Part shown: piece by piece, positions 15,876 through 24,505 of the stretch
How the letters are laid out: the number at the start of each line of letters is the position of its first letter
How positions within the stretch are numbered: position 1 is the stretch's first letter
Origin: Chitinispirillales bacterium
GTDB taxonomy: Bacteria; Fibrobacterota; Chitinivibrionia; Chitinivibrionales; Chitinispirillaceae
NCBI GenBank assembly: GCA_031254105.1
Contig: JAIRVB010000012.1
Coordinates: forward strand, 124,001-188,000
DNA: 64,000 nt
Direction of reading: 5' to 3'
Notes under the pieces: model-generated
Databases searched by the model: none
What the model saw: only the letters and a program-made list of their open reading frames with translations
What the model was told of the DNA's origin: nothing
Translations under genes and position numbers: made by a program

Positions 15876-17027
15876 TTACTCCTGAGTGTGATAATGTTTG
15901 GGAAATTGAACAGGCATCTCACTGCCGCGCCGTTTTTTATATGGTGATTTTGAAGTAAAAGAAGGACCGATTGATTTTGAATTTTTGGGACTGAAGAGTC
16001 CAAGCCCCAATTCTTTCCATCTGCCTACGCCGTCGGTAATCGCAATCCAGGAGCCGTCTTCCATAAGATGGGCGTCAAAATGATGCATGCGGATTCCGTT
16101 CCAATCGCTGATTATCCCGCTGCCTTTCATTAACGGATTACCGTCAAAAGCTTCCTCTTTATAGGATTGAGGAGTTAGTTCACTGATAATAAAAACGCGT
16201 ACATCCCAGCCATACGATGGTTTACAGTTTTGGGTAAAGCGGATATGTTGTCCATTGTAAGAGATCACTCTGCCGCCTGGCCGGGCATGTTCCAAATCTT
16301 TCTTGATAACAGGACTTTTGGGATGAGGCTGCCATGCACCATAAATGTCATTGGCCCAAAAAAGATGAAGCATATCATTACGGTCAGAAGCAAAAAGGTA
16401 CCAATTATTTTCGTGACGCAGAATAGTAGGGTCTGTATAGTCACCTTCCAGAATCGTTTGATATTTTTTCCAGCCGTATGGGAAATTTTCTGCTTTGTAA
16501 ATGCTGACAGAATAATCCGCGTGACTTTCAGGAATCATCAGAATTTCATCATTATATTTGAAGACCAAAGGGTAAGAGAGGTGAAACGGTTCTTCAAGAA
16601 CGACCCTGTCATATTCCCATTTTAAACCATTTTCGCTTGTAGCAAGCCCTATTATGCCTTTATGCTGAGTAGATTCGAGTATTTCGAAAAACATATACCA
16701 CTTACCGCCTTCTCTTATCAAAAAAGGGTCGGCTACAAAATCGGCCTTAACATCATTAACCATTCCGGCTGTCATTATCGGATTAATTTTATCGACCTGA
16801 TACATTTCCAAAGGTGAAGGGCCGCTGAATACGCCTATCATATATTCGCTTCTGATATTTACAAGAGGAGTAATGTCCCTGCGTCCCATAAAGACACCGG
16901 AGAATAAAATCGCGCCGGCTAAAAACATGCCCGACAGCATTTTTAAACAGCGGTATTTTCTTTTTTGGAGTATAGTTTTTTCCAGTGACTCAGAAAGTTT
17001 GGAAACTGCGATTTTGTTTGAGGCCAT
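15876..17027 (-). CDS. Membrane-anchored beta-propeller glycosidase-like protein (GINT1 N-terminal/GH43-like)
   Basis: The 383-aa product has one N-terminal membrane segment (about 30-48, 'MLSGMFLAGAILFSGVFMG') and a body that looks like a five-bladed propeller: 'VADPFLIREGGKWYMFFE', 'GIIGLATSENGLKWEY', 'YPLVFKYNDEILMIPES', 'DPTILRHENNWYLFASD' and 'HARPGGRVISYNGQHIRF'. Each blade carries the pattern 'P.(I/V)....(K/N)WY(L/M)F', shared by GH43/GH32-like enzymes and the N-terminal domain of plant GINT1-like proteins. The paired Asp residues near 97 and 197 fit that group. Whether it cuts sugar or only binds it cannot be judged here. It is alone on the minus strand, about 90 bp downstream of the ECF-like gene. 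Confidence 0.6.
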   Translation of the reverse strand: MASNKIAVSKLSESLEKTILQKRKYRCLKMLSGMFLAGAILFSGVFMGRRDITPLVNIRSEYMIGVFSGPSPLEMYQVDKINPIMTAGMVNDVKADFVADPFLIREGGKWYMFFEILESTQHKGIIGLATSENGLKWEYDRVVLEEPFHLSYPLVFKYNDEILMIPESHADYSVSIYKAENFPYGWKKYQTILEGDYTDPTILRHENNWYLFASDRNDMLHLFWANDIYGAWQPHPKSPVIKKDLEHARPGGRVISYNGQHIRFTQNCKPSYGWDVRVFIISELTPQSYKEEAFDGNPLMKGSGIISDWNGIRMHHFDAHLMEDGSWIAITDGVGRWKELGLGLFSPKNSKSIGPSFTSKSPYKKRRGSEMPVQFPKHYHTQE

Positions 17028-17113
17028 AATGAGTGCTTAACCGTTGTTTAGTTTGGTTTTTAAATAAAAAACTTCATATTACCTCCACGTTTTTGCAAAT
17101 ACCGAACCATTCT

Positions 17114-18271
17114 TCAGGGAATGGTTTCTGTTTTGTCATAATTGTTTTCTATAATGTTCGCAATTCCCAGTTTCATCTCTTCTACATATAATGTTAATGT
17201 AGCTTTGGGTTTGAGCAGAAGCTTTGTAATTGGAGTTTTCTCCCTGGATCTAACATTTCGCACTATCTCAGGAAAGTGCTCGAGAGCGATCATGCCGGCT
17301 TCAAGAGTTGAACTTTTGTCCGGGAAAATTTTATTAAGGGCGGAGAAAAGCAGCTGATGAAAATGAAACCTCTTTAAAATGTGAGCTGCTTGCAGCCAGC
17401 ACCACAGGCGTAAGCTTTGTTTAATAAATGCTGATAAACCTTCATACGTAATAAATGGTAACGCTTCAACGCGTGTTCCATATGAGAAAAGAAGGTGCGT
17501 ACAGGCAATAAAAAGGAATAGTATATAAAATTTCAGCGGATAAAGAATAATGTTTGGTTTTTCAGGATTTAGTATAAACGCGGTTAATGAGAAGACAGCC
17601 GCGGATATTGTCAGTACCGGGAAATTTGAGACAAATACAAACGATACGCACGCAAGAAACGTAAACGTGACAATAACTTTATCACCGAACGCTGTCTTTT
17701 GATTAGTACTGTTGAAAGACGAAGATATGCGTTCCGATCTGCCATAATCGACATCAATAATGCGGGCGGCATGCGGTACAAGCGCGCCCGCAACCCCTCC
17801 AAATATAACAGCGGCTCCAAACATAAACGGGAGTTGACTGAAAAGCCTCATGTTCTGAGCCATCATGAAATAAACGACACTCAGCTGTCCGGCGTTATGG
17901 AACAAAGCTCCCATTATTGCCAGCCCGACAGTACCCATTAATTTACGCTTACCGAGAGTAATCCATAATAACGACATTACAGTTGTGGAAAGAATCCCTC
18001 CCGCCAAACTGAGTGAAAATGTAAATAAAGAAAACCCAAAGTAAAATCCTGAAATCCAAATCCTCAAAGTCGTATAAAGAAGCGCGTCTTTAAATCCAAA
18101 CCGGATTATCCACAATATTGTAATAATATTGGCAAATCCCGGTTTCAGCCACGGCAAAAAAGGCAGACGCGGAACAGCCAGTTCAAGCGCGTTGATAGCG
18201 ACAGCTATCAAGAGCCACACCGCTTTTTGAGCGGCAGCGTTTGTTTCCTGTTTAGTAAGTGACTCCATCAA
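17114..18271 (-). CDS. Gx-transporter-like membrane protein fused to EcfT-like C-terminal half
   Basis: Residues 15-185 match the Gx transporter family (once called heptaprenyl diphosphate synthase component I): 'ALELAVPRLPFLPWLKPGFANIITI', 'RIWISGFYFGF', 'GALFHNAGQLSVVYFMM'. Known members are about 170 aa. Here a further 190 residues follow, with three or so membrane segments and a basic, helical tail ('HFPEIVRNVRSREKTPITKL') that recalls EcfT/CbiQ coupling proteins. The gene overlaps the NusG-domain-II gene by 20 bp, and that pairing is common next to Rnf, FMN-transfer or electron-transfer genes. The fused form would let one protein bind substrate and couple to an ATPase, but no ECF ATPase is in the window. 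Confidence 0.65.
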   Translation of the reverse strand: MMESLTKQETNAAAQKAVWLLIAVAINALELAVPRLPFLPWLKPGFANIITILWIIRFGFKDALLYTTLRIWISGFYFGFSLFTFSLSLAGGILSTTVMSLLWITLGKRKLMGTVGLAIMGALFHNAGQLSVVYFMMAQNMRLFSQLPFMFGAAVIFGGVAGALVPHAARIIDVDYGRSERISSSFNSTNQKTAFGDKVIVTFTFLACVSFVFVSNFPVLTISAAVFSLTAFILNPEKPNIILYPLKFYILFLFIACTHLLFSYGTRVEALPFITYEGLSAFIKQSLRLWCWLQAAHILKRFHFHQLLFSALNKIFPDKSSTLEAGMIALEHFPEIVRNVRSREKTPITKLLLKPKATLTLYVEEMKLGIANIIENNYDKTETIP

Positions 18272-18641
18272 CGCTCTTTGTTGTTTTTGTTGAACGGATC
18301 TCTACGAGAATGTTGTTAGGCGCGCAGACAAGCTGTCCGAATGTCCGGCTTATCCCGCCTGTGCGTTTGCAGATCTGGTGCGGGCAGTTTACATGCTTTA
18401 TTTTTGTTTCTCTATCTTTTATTTCGATGATAACAGGCCCGTTTTTTCCATTAACAGTGAAGATTATATTATCGTCAAGCGGATATTCGGCCATAAGAGA
18501 ATTATCTTTGAAAACAACAACGCGGTCAGGCAAGCCGGATTTGAACAGCGCAAACACGCTGATCAGCCCAGCCATCATTATAAGCACAATAAAGACATCC
18601 GCGATACCGAAAGTGCGGATTGTATTGGAAAGCTGCGCCAT
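18252..18641 (-). CDS. NusG domain II-containing membrane-anchored protein
   Basis: The 129-aa protein has one membrane segment (about 13-33, 'IADVFIVLIMMAGLISVFALF') and a small beta domain with 'NCPHQICKRTGGISRTFGQLVCAPNNILVEI'. The C-P-H-(Q/K)-x-C motif and the 'VCAPN' end are the signature of stand-alone NusG domain II proteins. These sit beside Gx transporters, as here (20-bp overlap, probably translationally coupled). The two cysteines may form a disulfide outside the membrane. It is not a transcription factor. Confidence 0.85.
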   Translation of the reverse strand: MAQLSNTIRTFGIADVFIVLIMMAGLISVFALFKSGLPDRVVVFKDNSLMAEYPLDDNIIFTVNGKNGPVIIEIKDRETKIKHVNCPHQICKRTGGISRTFGQLVCAPNNILVEIRSTKTTKSVDGVTY

Positions 18642-18711
18642 TTTTGGTAGTGATCCTTATTACGCGTGAACCGGACCGAGATAGTTATTTCGGTTAGGGT
18701 GCGGAAAAATT

Positions 18712-18819
18712 AATGCAGAAATAAAATGGCAGAATGCAGAAATAAAGCAACTGATACTATAGGATAGTTCTATTTTTACTAATGTTTTTAAATATTTCTG
18801 CATTCTGCATTATTATTTT
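18712..18819. repeat. TGCAGAAATAA-type inverted-repeat element
   Basis: The left arm carries AATGCAGAAATAA, then GGCAGAATGCAGAAATA. The right arm (from 18793) reads TATTTCTGCATTCTGCATT, then ATTATTTTGAAG. Its right end sits 13 bp from the stop codon of the next gene (18832). A terminator role is possible, since it lies downstream of that gene on the minus strand. Confidence 0.75.
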
Positions 18820-18831
18820 GAAGTTAAATTC

Positions 18832-19677
18832 TTAGTAACTCACCATCGCTTTTGCATAGTACAGATTGTTATGAGTCGCCAGACCGACAAGCACTTTTGG
18901 ATTGGTATTGCTCCATTGTCTGCTTATTGAGAGACGTCCCTGTTTGATGTCATGAAACCCTATCCGGTTTTTCCTTCCCGGCGGGCCTACTCTTTTTTCG
19001 TACGCGTCTGAGAGCTGATCAGCCCATTTGCGCACTGTTTTGTCGAGTTCCGCCGCGTTCAGAGCTTTAGTTTCCGTCTCATATCTGTTATACTTTCCGT
19101 TTTCATCAAAGTATAGCGCGACTGTGAGAATAAGGCTGTCAAACTCTACGGAATCCACCCTCAAAAATTCCGGTGTATTTTCCGCTTTCACACTGTCGCG
19201 GTCAAAAATCAACAAAAGAGCGCTTTTTGATATTCCAGCGGGAATGCCCATAATGTCTGCCGGATTTGACTTAAGATTTTTCAATTCATTCGCTATTGTC
19301 ATGGAGTCGTTATAAGCTTTACTTTTTTTGCGGCGTTGAGCTTCAACAATGCTGTCCATCTCCATAAGCTGCTTGTCAATGCGCTCAAAAAATATAATAG
19401 GTTCGCATGGCCTGACGTGCTGCGCTTTTAGTCCTGTAACACGCACGAATGAGGCAAATTTTTCGGCGTAACCTTTGTCTGATATAAGAGAGTCCATCTC
19501 TTTTTTCCATTGAAAAAGCTGCTTACGCGTGAGTGTGGTTGTATCGCCGGTACAGACTAAATAATCGTTTCTGATCTCCCACTCTAAAGAATCCGCCGCA
19601 ATGCTTTGTGCATTGGCGGCCGGAGCGGCATTTGCTGAGAACGCCGCCGCTGCGATAATCACTGCCAAAAAAATCAT
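18832..19677 (-). CDS. Secreted protein of unknown function in MoxR operon
   Basis: I place the start at ATG 19677, which overlaps the stop of the preceding gene as ATGA, with GGAG seven bases before it. The 281-aa product has a signal peptide (MIFLAVIIAAAAFSANAAPA) and then a mostly helical, charged body: 'MDSLISDKGYAEKFASFVRVTGLK', a coiled-coil-like stretch 'IDKQLMEMDSIVEAQRRKK', and a beta-rich end, 'LSISRQWSNTNPKVLVGLATHN'. I recognise no family. Overlap with the TraB-like gene and the ATPase upstream suggests it is the exported member of a three-gene operon. Confidence 0.6.
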   Translation of the reverse strand: MIFLAVIIAAAAFSANAAPAANAQSIAADSLEWEIRNDYLVCTGDTTTLTRKQLFQWKKEMDSLISDKGYAEKFASFVRVTGLKAQHVRPCEPIIFFERIDKQLMEMDSIVEAQRRKKSKAYNDSMTIANELKNLKSNPADIMGIPAGISKSALLLIFDRDSVKAENTPEFLRVDSVEFDSLILTVALYFDENGKYNRYETETKALNAAELDKTVRKWADQLSDAYEKRVGPPGRKNRIGFHDIKQGRLSISRQWSNTNPKVLVGLATHNNLYYAKAMVSY

Positions 19678-21515
19678 AGTTGATCTCCGATAAATCTTGA
19701 GGCCCAAGTTCTTACTTCTTTACCGTTAAGAACATGGAAGCGCCTTAGTTTGTTAAGGGTTTCGTTTGAAAATGATGATAATGGAATCCACACCAGATGC
19801 TTTTTAAATTGGGCTGCCATTGTGCGCAGACGCAAGGTTGGCGCTTTGGCGCAGACGTAGGCTACGGTTTTTTCCTGGCTGAACATAAGCGCTCCGAATG
19901 TGAGTCTTGCGGCGCAGTCTGGCGGATCCATTTCATTTGTAAGGTCAAATATATTAGGAACAGAGCGGGGCGGGAAAAGAAGAGAGATGCCTCCATAGGC
20001 GCACCGCGCTACGCCCGGGCCGATAAGGTCGGCAAATGGGTCTGTCGCGTAGAAGCTGAGAGTTGATTCCTCATTGTGTTCGGCATACCATGTTGTGCGC
20101 AGCGGGTAACGTTCATCATGATCCTGGTCGAAAATAATGATAACCGTGTCAGTTTTATTTTTGATGGGCGGTATTTCTTTTACGTAAATATTTCCGGTAT
20201 GCCAGTTACGCAGAGTTTCTCTTATATCTATACCATCCTTAACGGAGGAGGTAAATTTTTCGCTTCGCGCCAAATGCTCTGTAACGACACGCAGCGCCTT
20301 GTTGCGTACATGAGAATTAAAACTTTCTATCCGTGTATCTTCCGGCAGATGCGAGCATTGACCGTAAGGATTCCAGGAATAACGGTAATTTTTCTTCTGA
20401 AGCATGGATGGGTCGGGCTTTATCTCAAGTGTGCGCCACTGCAGATCTGTGTCGCGGAAAAGATTAACCGCTTCACGCGTTTCACGCCCGGCGCCTGGAA
20501 AGGAATCATCTGTTAATGAAATTTTGTCAATACCGATATTTACCGGCGGTTGCGCGCTTTCGATAGGCAGGAACGGATAGTATTTCGCTCCTTTAAGGAT
20601 ACGCAGACCATAGGCGTTTCCGCCCACTCCCTTGGCTGCTTCTACAATGTCAAAAAGTGAGGGGAGCAGCCTGCCCGATATAACCGTAAGATTACGCAGG
20701 TATGTGAGGGCTGCCTGAATCCTGACGGGCGATAACCGCATGGCCTGTTCTTTGTCATCGAAATAGTTGTCACGTGTTTCCCTGAACAGATCCTTTACTA
20801 TTTCGGTAAGGTCCGGGGGAGGCGCGAATATATTAAACCGTTCCAGTTCTGTTTTCGCTGTGACAAAAGGCAGTTCACCCAAAGCGAAATACAGATGATC
20901 GGCGTTGACCGGGCGTTTTGTCACAGTATAATTATCAGTAAAAGAGGGCGGAGCGCTGTTATAACTCTCTTCTCTGTTAAAGTGACGCAAAATTGAGTCA
21001 ATATTTCTTAAATGCGCAATGAAAAGAATATTACTGTATGAAAGCCGCAAAGTTTGCAGATTTGACGCTATCTGTTTTGCGTCAATATAATCGAGGCTAT
21101 CCTCAGGGGCGCTTCCCGCCGCAAGACGGCATAGAGTTATATATGCCTCAAAACCCAGCTTTTCAGTTGAATACTCATCAGGCATTGATTGAAGCGGTCT
21201 GGGAGAATAGAGCTTCGGCATACCCGCGCAGTAGAAGGGGATACGGTTCTGACACGCCTGCCGTACGCCTTCAATCATCGGATCGCATGGATCAATTGGC
21301 AGGTAGAACCAGAGTTCTTCGCTGCCGCGCGCAATTAACGCGTTTATCACCGGAAGATCATCAACAGCTTCTCCAAGGTATTCCTGAAATGTAGATGAGA
21401 TGTCAAGCACAACACAATCGTACTTTTGCTCGCTAAAGAGTCTGCGCACTTCGCGGCTAAGGAGCTCTTTTCCATGCATTACAGGAAAAATTTCTATTTC
21501 GGGAGATAATCTCAT
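19674..21515 (-). CDS. Uncharacterised protein with TraB/ChaN-like N-terminal region, MoxR partner
   Basis: The 613-aa product starts 'MRLSPEIEIFPVMHGKELLSREV', then 'YDCVVLDISSTFQEYLGEAV' and 'DPMIEGVRQACQNRIPFYCAGMP'. This order (a his-gly motif, a predicted strand ending VLDI, and a helix before 'IPFYCAG') recalls the TraB/ChaN/EreA-like group and the DUF5682 proteins that travel with MoxR ATPases. The rest (about 150-613) shows no known domain. ATG 21515 is used; TTG 21524 and GTG 21518 also sit behind AGGA. It lies 5 bp after the ATPase gene and overlaps the next gene by 4 bp. Function unknown. Confidence 0.65.
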   Translation of the reverse strand: MRLSPEIEIFPVMHGKELLSREVRRLFSEQKYDCVVLDISSTFQEYLGEAVDDLPVINALIARGSEELWFYLPIDPCDPMIEGVRQACQNRIPFYCAGMPKLYSPRPLQSMPDEYSTEKLGFEAYITLCRLAAGSAPEDSLDYIDAKQIASNLQTLRLSYSNILFIAHLRNIDSILRHFNREESYNSAPPSFTDNYTVTKRPVNADHLYFALGELPFVTAKTELERFNIFAPPPDLTEIVKDLFRETRDNYFDDKEQAMRLSPVRIQAALTYLRNLTVISGRLLPSLFDIVEAAKGVGGNAYGLRILKGAKYYPFLPIESAQPPVNIGIDKISLTDDSFPGAGRETREAVNLFRDTDLQWRTLEIKPDPSMLQKKNYRYSWNPYGQCSHLPEDTRIESFNSHVRNKALRVVTEHLARSEKFTSSVKDGIDIRETLRNWHTGNIYVKEIPPIKNKTDTVIIIFDQDHDERYPLRTTWYAEHNEESTLSFYATDPFADLIGPGVARCAYGGISLLFPPRSVPNIFDLTNEMDPPDCAARLTFGALMFSQEKTVAYVCAKAPTLRLRTMAAQFKKHLVWIPLSSFSNETLNKLRRFHVLNGKEVRTWASRFIGDQL

Positions 21516-21520
21516 CACGG

Positions 21521-22447
21521 TCAATCCTCATCGGAGTCGGGATTGAGAGACTCGTCATCGGAGAAGAAGAAGTCGCCGAGATTCATTGACGGAAGGTGTA
21601 TGCCGGAATTTTTCCGGGCTTGCGCTGATTTTTCAAGATCAGCGGCGTCTTCACCCAAAATTTGTTTAAGCGCGCAGTCAAAAAGTTCTTCTATGGAGGC
21701 GCTCTTGCCGCTCTCTTTGAGTTTGAGCGCATAGCGTATGGTGTTTATTCCATCGCGTACGGAGTATGGCAGGTCGAGCCCGTGCGCTTTTTGCAGATAG
21801 GCAACGCACATGTCAAGAATTTCAGGGCCGGAAAAGGGGAGGCTGTATGAAAGAATTTTCATCTCATCTTCTCTGTCGGGAAAAGGGATCCTGATTCCCG
21901 GCTGCAAACGTGACATGATGTAGTCGGGTATCTCAAAGGTTGACGAGTCTTCATTCATGGTTACAGCCGCTCTGAAATCAGCGTGTGCGCTTACCGTTAT
22001 CCCCGCTACTACCGATTCTATCATGCGCCTGTTGTCAAAGAGACCGGCAAGAGATGCCCATGATTTTTCCGCCATTCTGTTTCCCTCATCAAGAATAGCG
22101 ACGCCTCCCTTTATGGCGGCAGTAAGCAGCGGAGAGGCGTGATAGGCGATTTTTCCCTGATCTGAAAGAACCGGAGTTACAATAAGGTCTTCGGGGCGGG
22201 TATCGGATGTGCACTGCATTATGTAAACATCCTGGTTACGCCTGCGCGCCGCCGCTATGGCAAGGGTAGTTTTGCCTATGCCGGGATAACCGATAACGCG
22301 CGGGGTAAGGGGAAAATCGGTTTTATCAAGGACTGTCCAGCACGCCAGGATCTGGCGCATCGGTTCACTCTGCCCTATCCACTCCGCGGAAGCGGCAACC
22401 GGATGGGCAAGCGTTAACTCTACATTATCAATAACTATTTTATTCAT
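21521..22447 (-). CDS. MoxR-type AAA+ ATPase
   Basis: The 308-aa protein has a Walker A loop GYPGIGKTT (about 58-66), Walker B 'GGVAILDEGNRM' (about 112-123), a sensor-1 segment 'FRAAVTMNEDSS' and the 'PDYIMSRLQPGIRIPFP' motif. That combination is the MoxR group. MoxR ATPases act as chaperones that load or activate partner proteins, often ones with VWA domains. No VWA protein is nearby, and the partners here are the TraB-like protein and a secreted protein. The C-terminal tail is acidic. It is the first gene of the operon. I see no good ribosome site at the ATG (22447). Confidence 0.85.
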   Translation of the reverse strand: MNKIVIDNVELTLAHPVAASAEWIGQSEPMRQILACWTVLDKTDFPLTPRVIGYPGIGKTTLAIAAARRRNQDVYIMQCTSDTRPEDLIVTPVLSDQGKIAYHASPLLTAAIKGGVAILDEGNRMAEKSWASLAGLFDNRRMIESVVAGITVSAHADFRAAVTMNEDSSTFEIPDYIMSRLQPGIRIPFPDREDEMKILSYSLPFSGPEILDMCVAYLQKAHGLDLPYSVRDGINTIRYALKLKESGKSASIEELFDCALKQILGEDAADLEKSAQARKNSGIHLPSMNLGDFFFSDDESLNPDSDED

Positions 22448-22500
22448 ACTGATTTCATGGATGGGCGCTCCCCGCGTGTTAGCCTATGCTTTTGCCCATA

Positions 22501-23586
22501 CTAATTTTTTAATTCAAACAGATCGGGATTTTCCCTCTCTTCCCAGAGGTATCTGGATTTATCCTGCCACTTTTCGATACAGTTGGTGTTAAGATTAGGT
22601 TTGGTTTTCATCTCCTCATTGCGTTCGCTTATAAGCTTTGAGAACGCCGTAAGATATGAGTTTGCGCTTGTATAGTCATTAAGCCGTATTTTTAAAGCGA
22701 TAATAGTATAGAGGCACTGGAGTTCTATATCTTCATTCGGGCAGTTGGATTTGCGGTATGCTTCCTCAAAATAACGTAGCGCCTCTGTCAGTGTTTCGGT
22801 GTCGTCGGCTTTTCCTGCCTTTTGTAAATGAGCTATTTTTAACGCGTAAGAACCGAGCTTAAAGAAAGAATACGGCTGTTCAAACCACGCTTCGGCCTGA
22901 GCGCGCGCCATAGCGAGCTTGTAGCTGTCGATAACGACATCTGTAGTGCGTGGTTTTTTGAAATAGTTTTCGAACTTTGTTAAAGGAGCCAGAAGGATCT
23001 TCCGGTCATCTGTTTTTCCCTTAAGATCGGAAATTACAGAGGAGGGAAGCGCCGATTTCTCTTCTCCTTTTCCGGTAACTGACGGGAAGCAGAAATCTTT
23101 TTTGTCCGGAGAGGCAAAGAGGCAGTCCGGGCAGACAGTAACGGCGTCACGGGTATAATCTGCGGTTTTGTACCCTTTCGCGCCTGAATATATCGGAACA
23201 AGTAATACTGTTTGCTGCATTTGCTGGCTTTTGGCGCGAAGTTCATATCTTACGATTTTATTGCGTCCGCAAACCGGACAATTTACGAGTGTTTCAAATA
23301 TCGGGTCTTCCCCTTCTTCCTGTACCGCCTCAGGCTCAACATACGCGTTACCGCTGGCCCGATCCTTAATTTCCTTAATGTATTTGACATTTATAGTATA
23401 GCCGTAGCGCTTGATGTATTCATTTACAAGGCCAATATCTTTCATCAGTATAAGCAGTCTTCTTTTTACTTCGGTATCGTTATCAACACTCATATATGGA
23501 GAATTCCTCTCTATTTGAAACTCACTCAATATCTGATAAATATAATATTCGAATATTGACGATGGAATTTCAATGTTTTTTTTCAA
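22501..23586 (-). CDS. DUF2225 family protein
   Basis: The product (about 361 aa) has a zinc-binding-type segment 'LVNCPVCGRNKIVRYEL' and, 50 residues on, 'AVTVCPDCLFASPDKKDF', the paired CxxC pattern of DUF2225, followed by a helical repeat region (about 190-330, TPR-like, 'EALRYFEEAYRKSNCPNED'). Function in the family is unknown. I use TTG 23586, which has AGGTGA upstream. GTG 23595 would leave no room for a ribosome site. A Rex operator lies 20 bp upstream (23606-23623), so the gene is likely under Rex control and diverges from rex. The MoxR operon follows after 53 bp and may be co-transcribed. Confidence 0.75.
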   Translation of the reverse strand: MKKNIEIPSSIFEYYIYQILSEFQIERNSPYMSVDNDTEVKRRLLILMKDIGLVNEYIKRYGYTINVKYIKEIKDRASGNAYVEPEAVQEEGEDPIFETLVNCPVCGRNKIVRYELRAKSQQMQQTVLLVPIYSGAKGYKTADYTRDAVTVCPDCLFASPDKKDFCFPSVTGKGEEKSALPSSVISDLKGKTDDRKILLAPLTKFENYFKKPRTTDVVIDSYKLAMARAQAEAWFEQPYSFFKLGSYALKIAHLQKAGKADDTETLTEALRYFEEAYRKSNCPNEDIELQCLYTIIALKIRLNDYTSANSYLTAFSKLISERNEEMKTKPNLNTNCIEKWQDKSRYLWEERENPDLFELKN

Positions 23587-23605
23587 AAAAATCACCTGCC
23601 CGTTG

Positions 23606-23623
23606 TTGTGAAATAATTCACTA
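23606..23623. promoter_or_regulatory. Rex operator 1
   Basis: TTGTGAAATAATTCACTA fits the known Rex consensus (TTGTGAA....TTCACAA) with one mismatch in the last half-site. It is 16/18 identical to the reverse complement of operator 2. It lies 20 bp before the DUF2225 start. Confidence 0.85.
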
Positions 23624-23668
23624 TGCTGGCGATTAAATGAGCTTTATTCATATTGTGATATTTTTTTC

Positions 23669-23697
23669 TTGTATATTGATCGCACATAGCGTATATT
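23669..23697 (+). promoter_or_regulatory. Candidate rex promoter
   Basis: TTGTAT and TATATT are 17 bp apart, a normal -35/-10 spacing. Operator 2 begins 4 bp after the -10 box, so Rex binding would block transcription. This is a consensus match only. Confidence 0.4.
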
Positions 23698-23700
23698 AAA

Positions 23701-23718
23701 TAGTGAATTTTTTCACAG
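23701..23718. promoter_or_regulatory. Rex operator 2, overlapping upstream GTG
   Basis: TAGTGAATTTTTTCACAG is an inverted repeat with half-sites GTGAA and TTCAC. It overlaps the GTG at 23703, which argues that this GTG is not the rex start. Two sites around the divergent promoter region suggest autoregulation by NADH/NAD+. Confidence 0.8.
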
Positions 23719-23726
23719 GAGTAATT

Positions 23727-24359
23727 TTGGAGAATAAGATACCTCTTCCGGCTGTTGCACGGCTCTGCGCCATTTACCGGCTGCTCCGCGATTTATCGCT
23801 GCAGGGGGTAACGCTTATTTCTTCCAGCGCTCTGGGTGAGATGCTTGGTGTAGGCGCCCATAATATCCGCAAGGATATAAGCTGCCTTATGGAGACTGAG
23901 GCAGGAAGCGGCAAAAGCGGTTACGATGTGAAGCGTCTCAAGGAGTTGATCGCGGGCCGTTTGGGATTTGATAATGAGTTTCGGGCGTGCGTTGTGGGAC
24001 TTGGGCGGCTTGGGCTTGCGCTTGTACGTAATGAACGGCTTTTTGGCGAAAAGATTCGCGTTGCAGCGGGTTTTGATTCAGATGTAAATCTTGTAGAAAC
24101 AATTAAAGCCGGTATTGATGTTTATCCCTCTTATGAGATAAGTGAGGTAGTCAGGCGGCTGAATGTAGAATTAGCTGTTTTGACCGTTCCTGCCGCAAAC
24201 GCTCAGGAATGCGCCAACCGTCTTGTAAGGGGCGGGGTAAGGGGAATCTTAAATTTTACCTCAACAGTTATAAAAACGGAACCTGCCGTAAAGGTGCGAA
24301 ATGTTGATTTGACAGGTGAGCTCCAGATATTGTCAGCGCTTGTTTATTTGGGGATATGA
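23727..24359 (+). CDS. rex: Redox-sensing transcriptional repressor Rex
   Basis: Rex senses the NADH/NAD+ ratio and represses fermentative and anaerobic genes when NADH is low. From TTG 23727 the product is 210 aa: an N-terminal winged helix (about 1-75, 'IPLPAVARLCAIYRLLRDL', 'LGEMLGVGAHNIRKDIS') and a Rossmann domain with VGLGRLGLAL (G-x-G-x-x-G, about 90), then 'AAGFDSD' and 'LNFTSTVIKTEP', all standard for Rex. TTG 23727 is chosen because AGGAG lies 5 bp before it. The GTG at 23703 lies inside Rex operator 2. The protein probably controls itself and the divergent DUF2225 gene. Confidence 0.95.
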   Translation: MENKIPLPAVARLCAIYRLLRDLSLQGVTLISSSALGEMLGVGAHNIRKDISCLMETEAGSGKSGYDVKRLKELIAGRLGFDNEFRACVVGLGRLGLALVRNERLFGEKIRVAAGFDSDVNLVETIKAGIDVYPSYEISEVVRRLNVELAVLTVPAANAQECANRLVRGGVRGILNFTSTVIKTEPAVKVRNVDLTGELQILSALVYLGI

Positions 24360-24360
24360 A

Positions 24361-24490
24361 TGATTAACGCAGAAGTAATAATGGAGAACGCAGAAATAAA
24401 ACAACAGAAATATGAGGCGGCTCTTTTTTGTACAATTAAGAATTTTAATATTTCCGCATTAGGATTTTACGACATGTAACTTTCAATTTT
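24361..24490. repeat. TGCAGAAATAA-type inverted-repeat element
   Basis: The left arm (ATTAACGCAGAAGTAATAA, then GAACGCAGAAATAAAACAAC) is closely similar to the left arm at 18.7 kb. The right arm has AATATTTCCGCATTAGGATT. The element fills the gap between rex and serC. Confidence 0.65.
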
Positions 24491-24505
24491 ACAGGAGATT
24501 TTACA

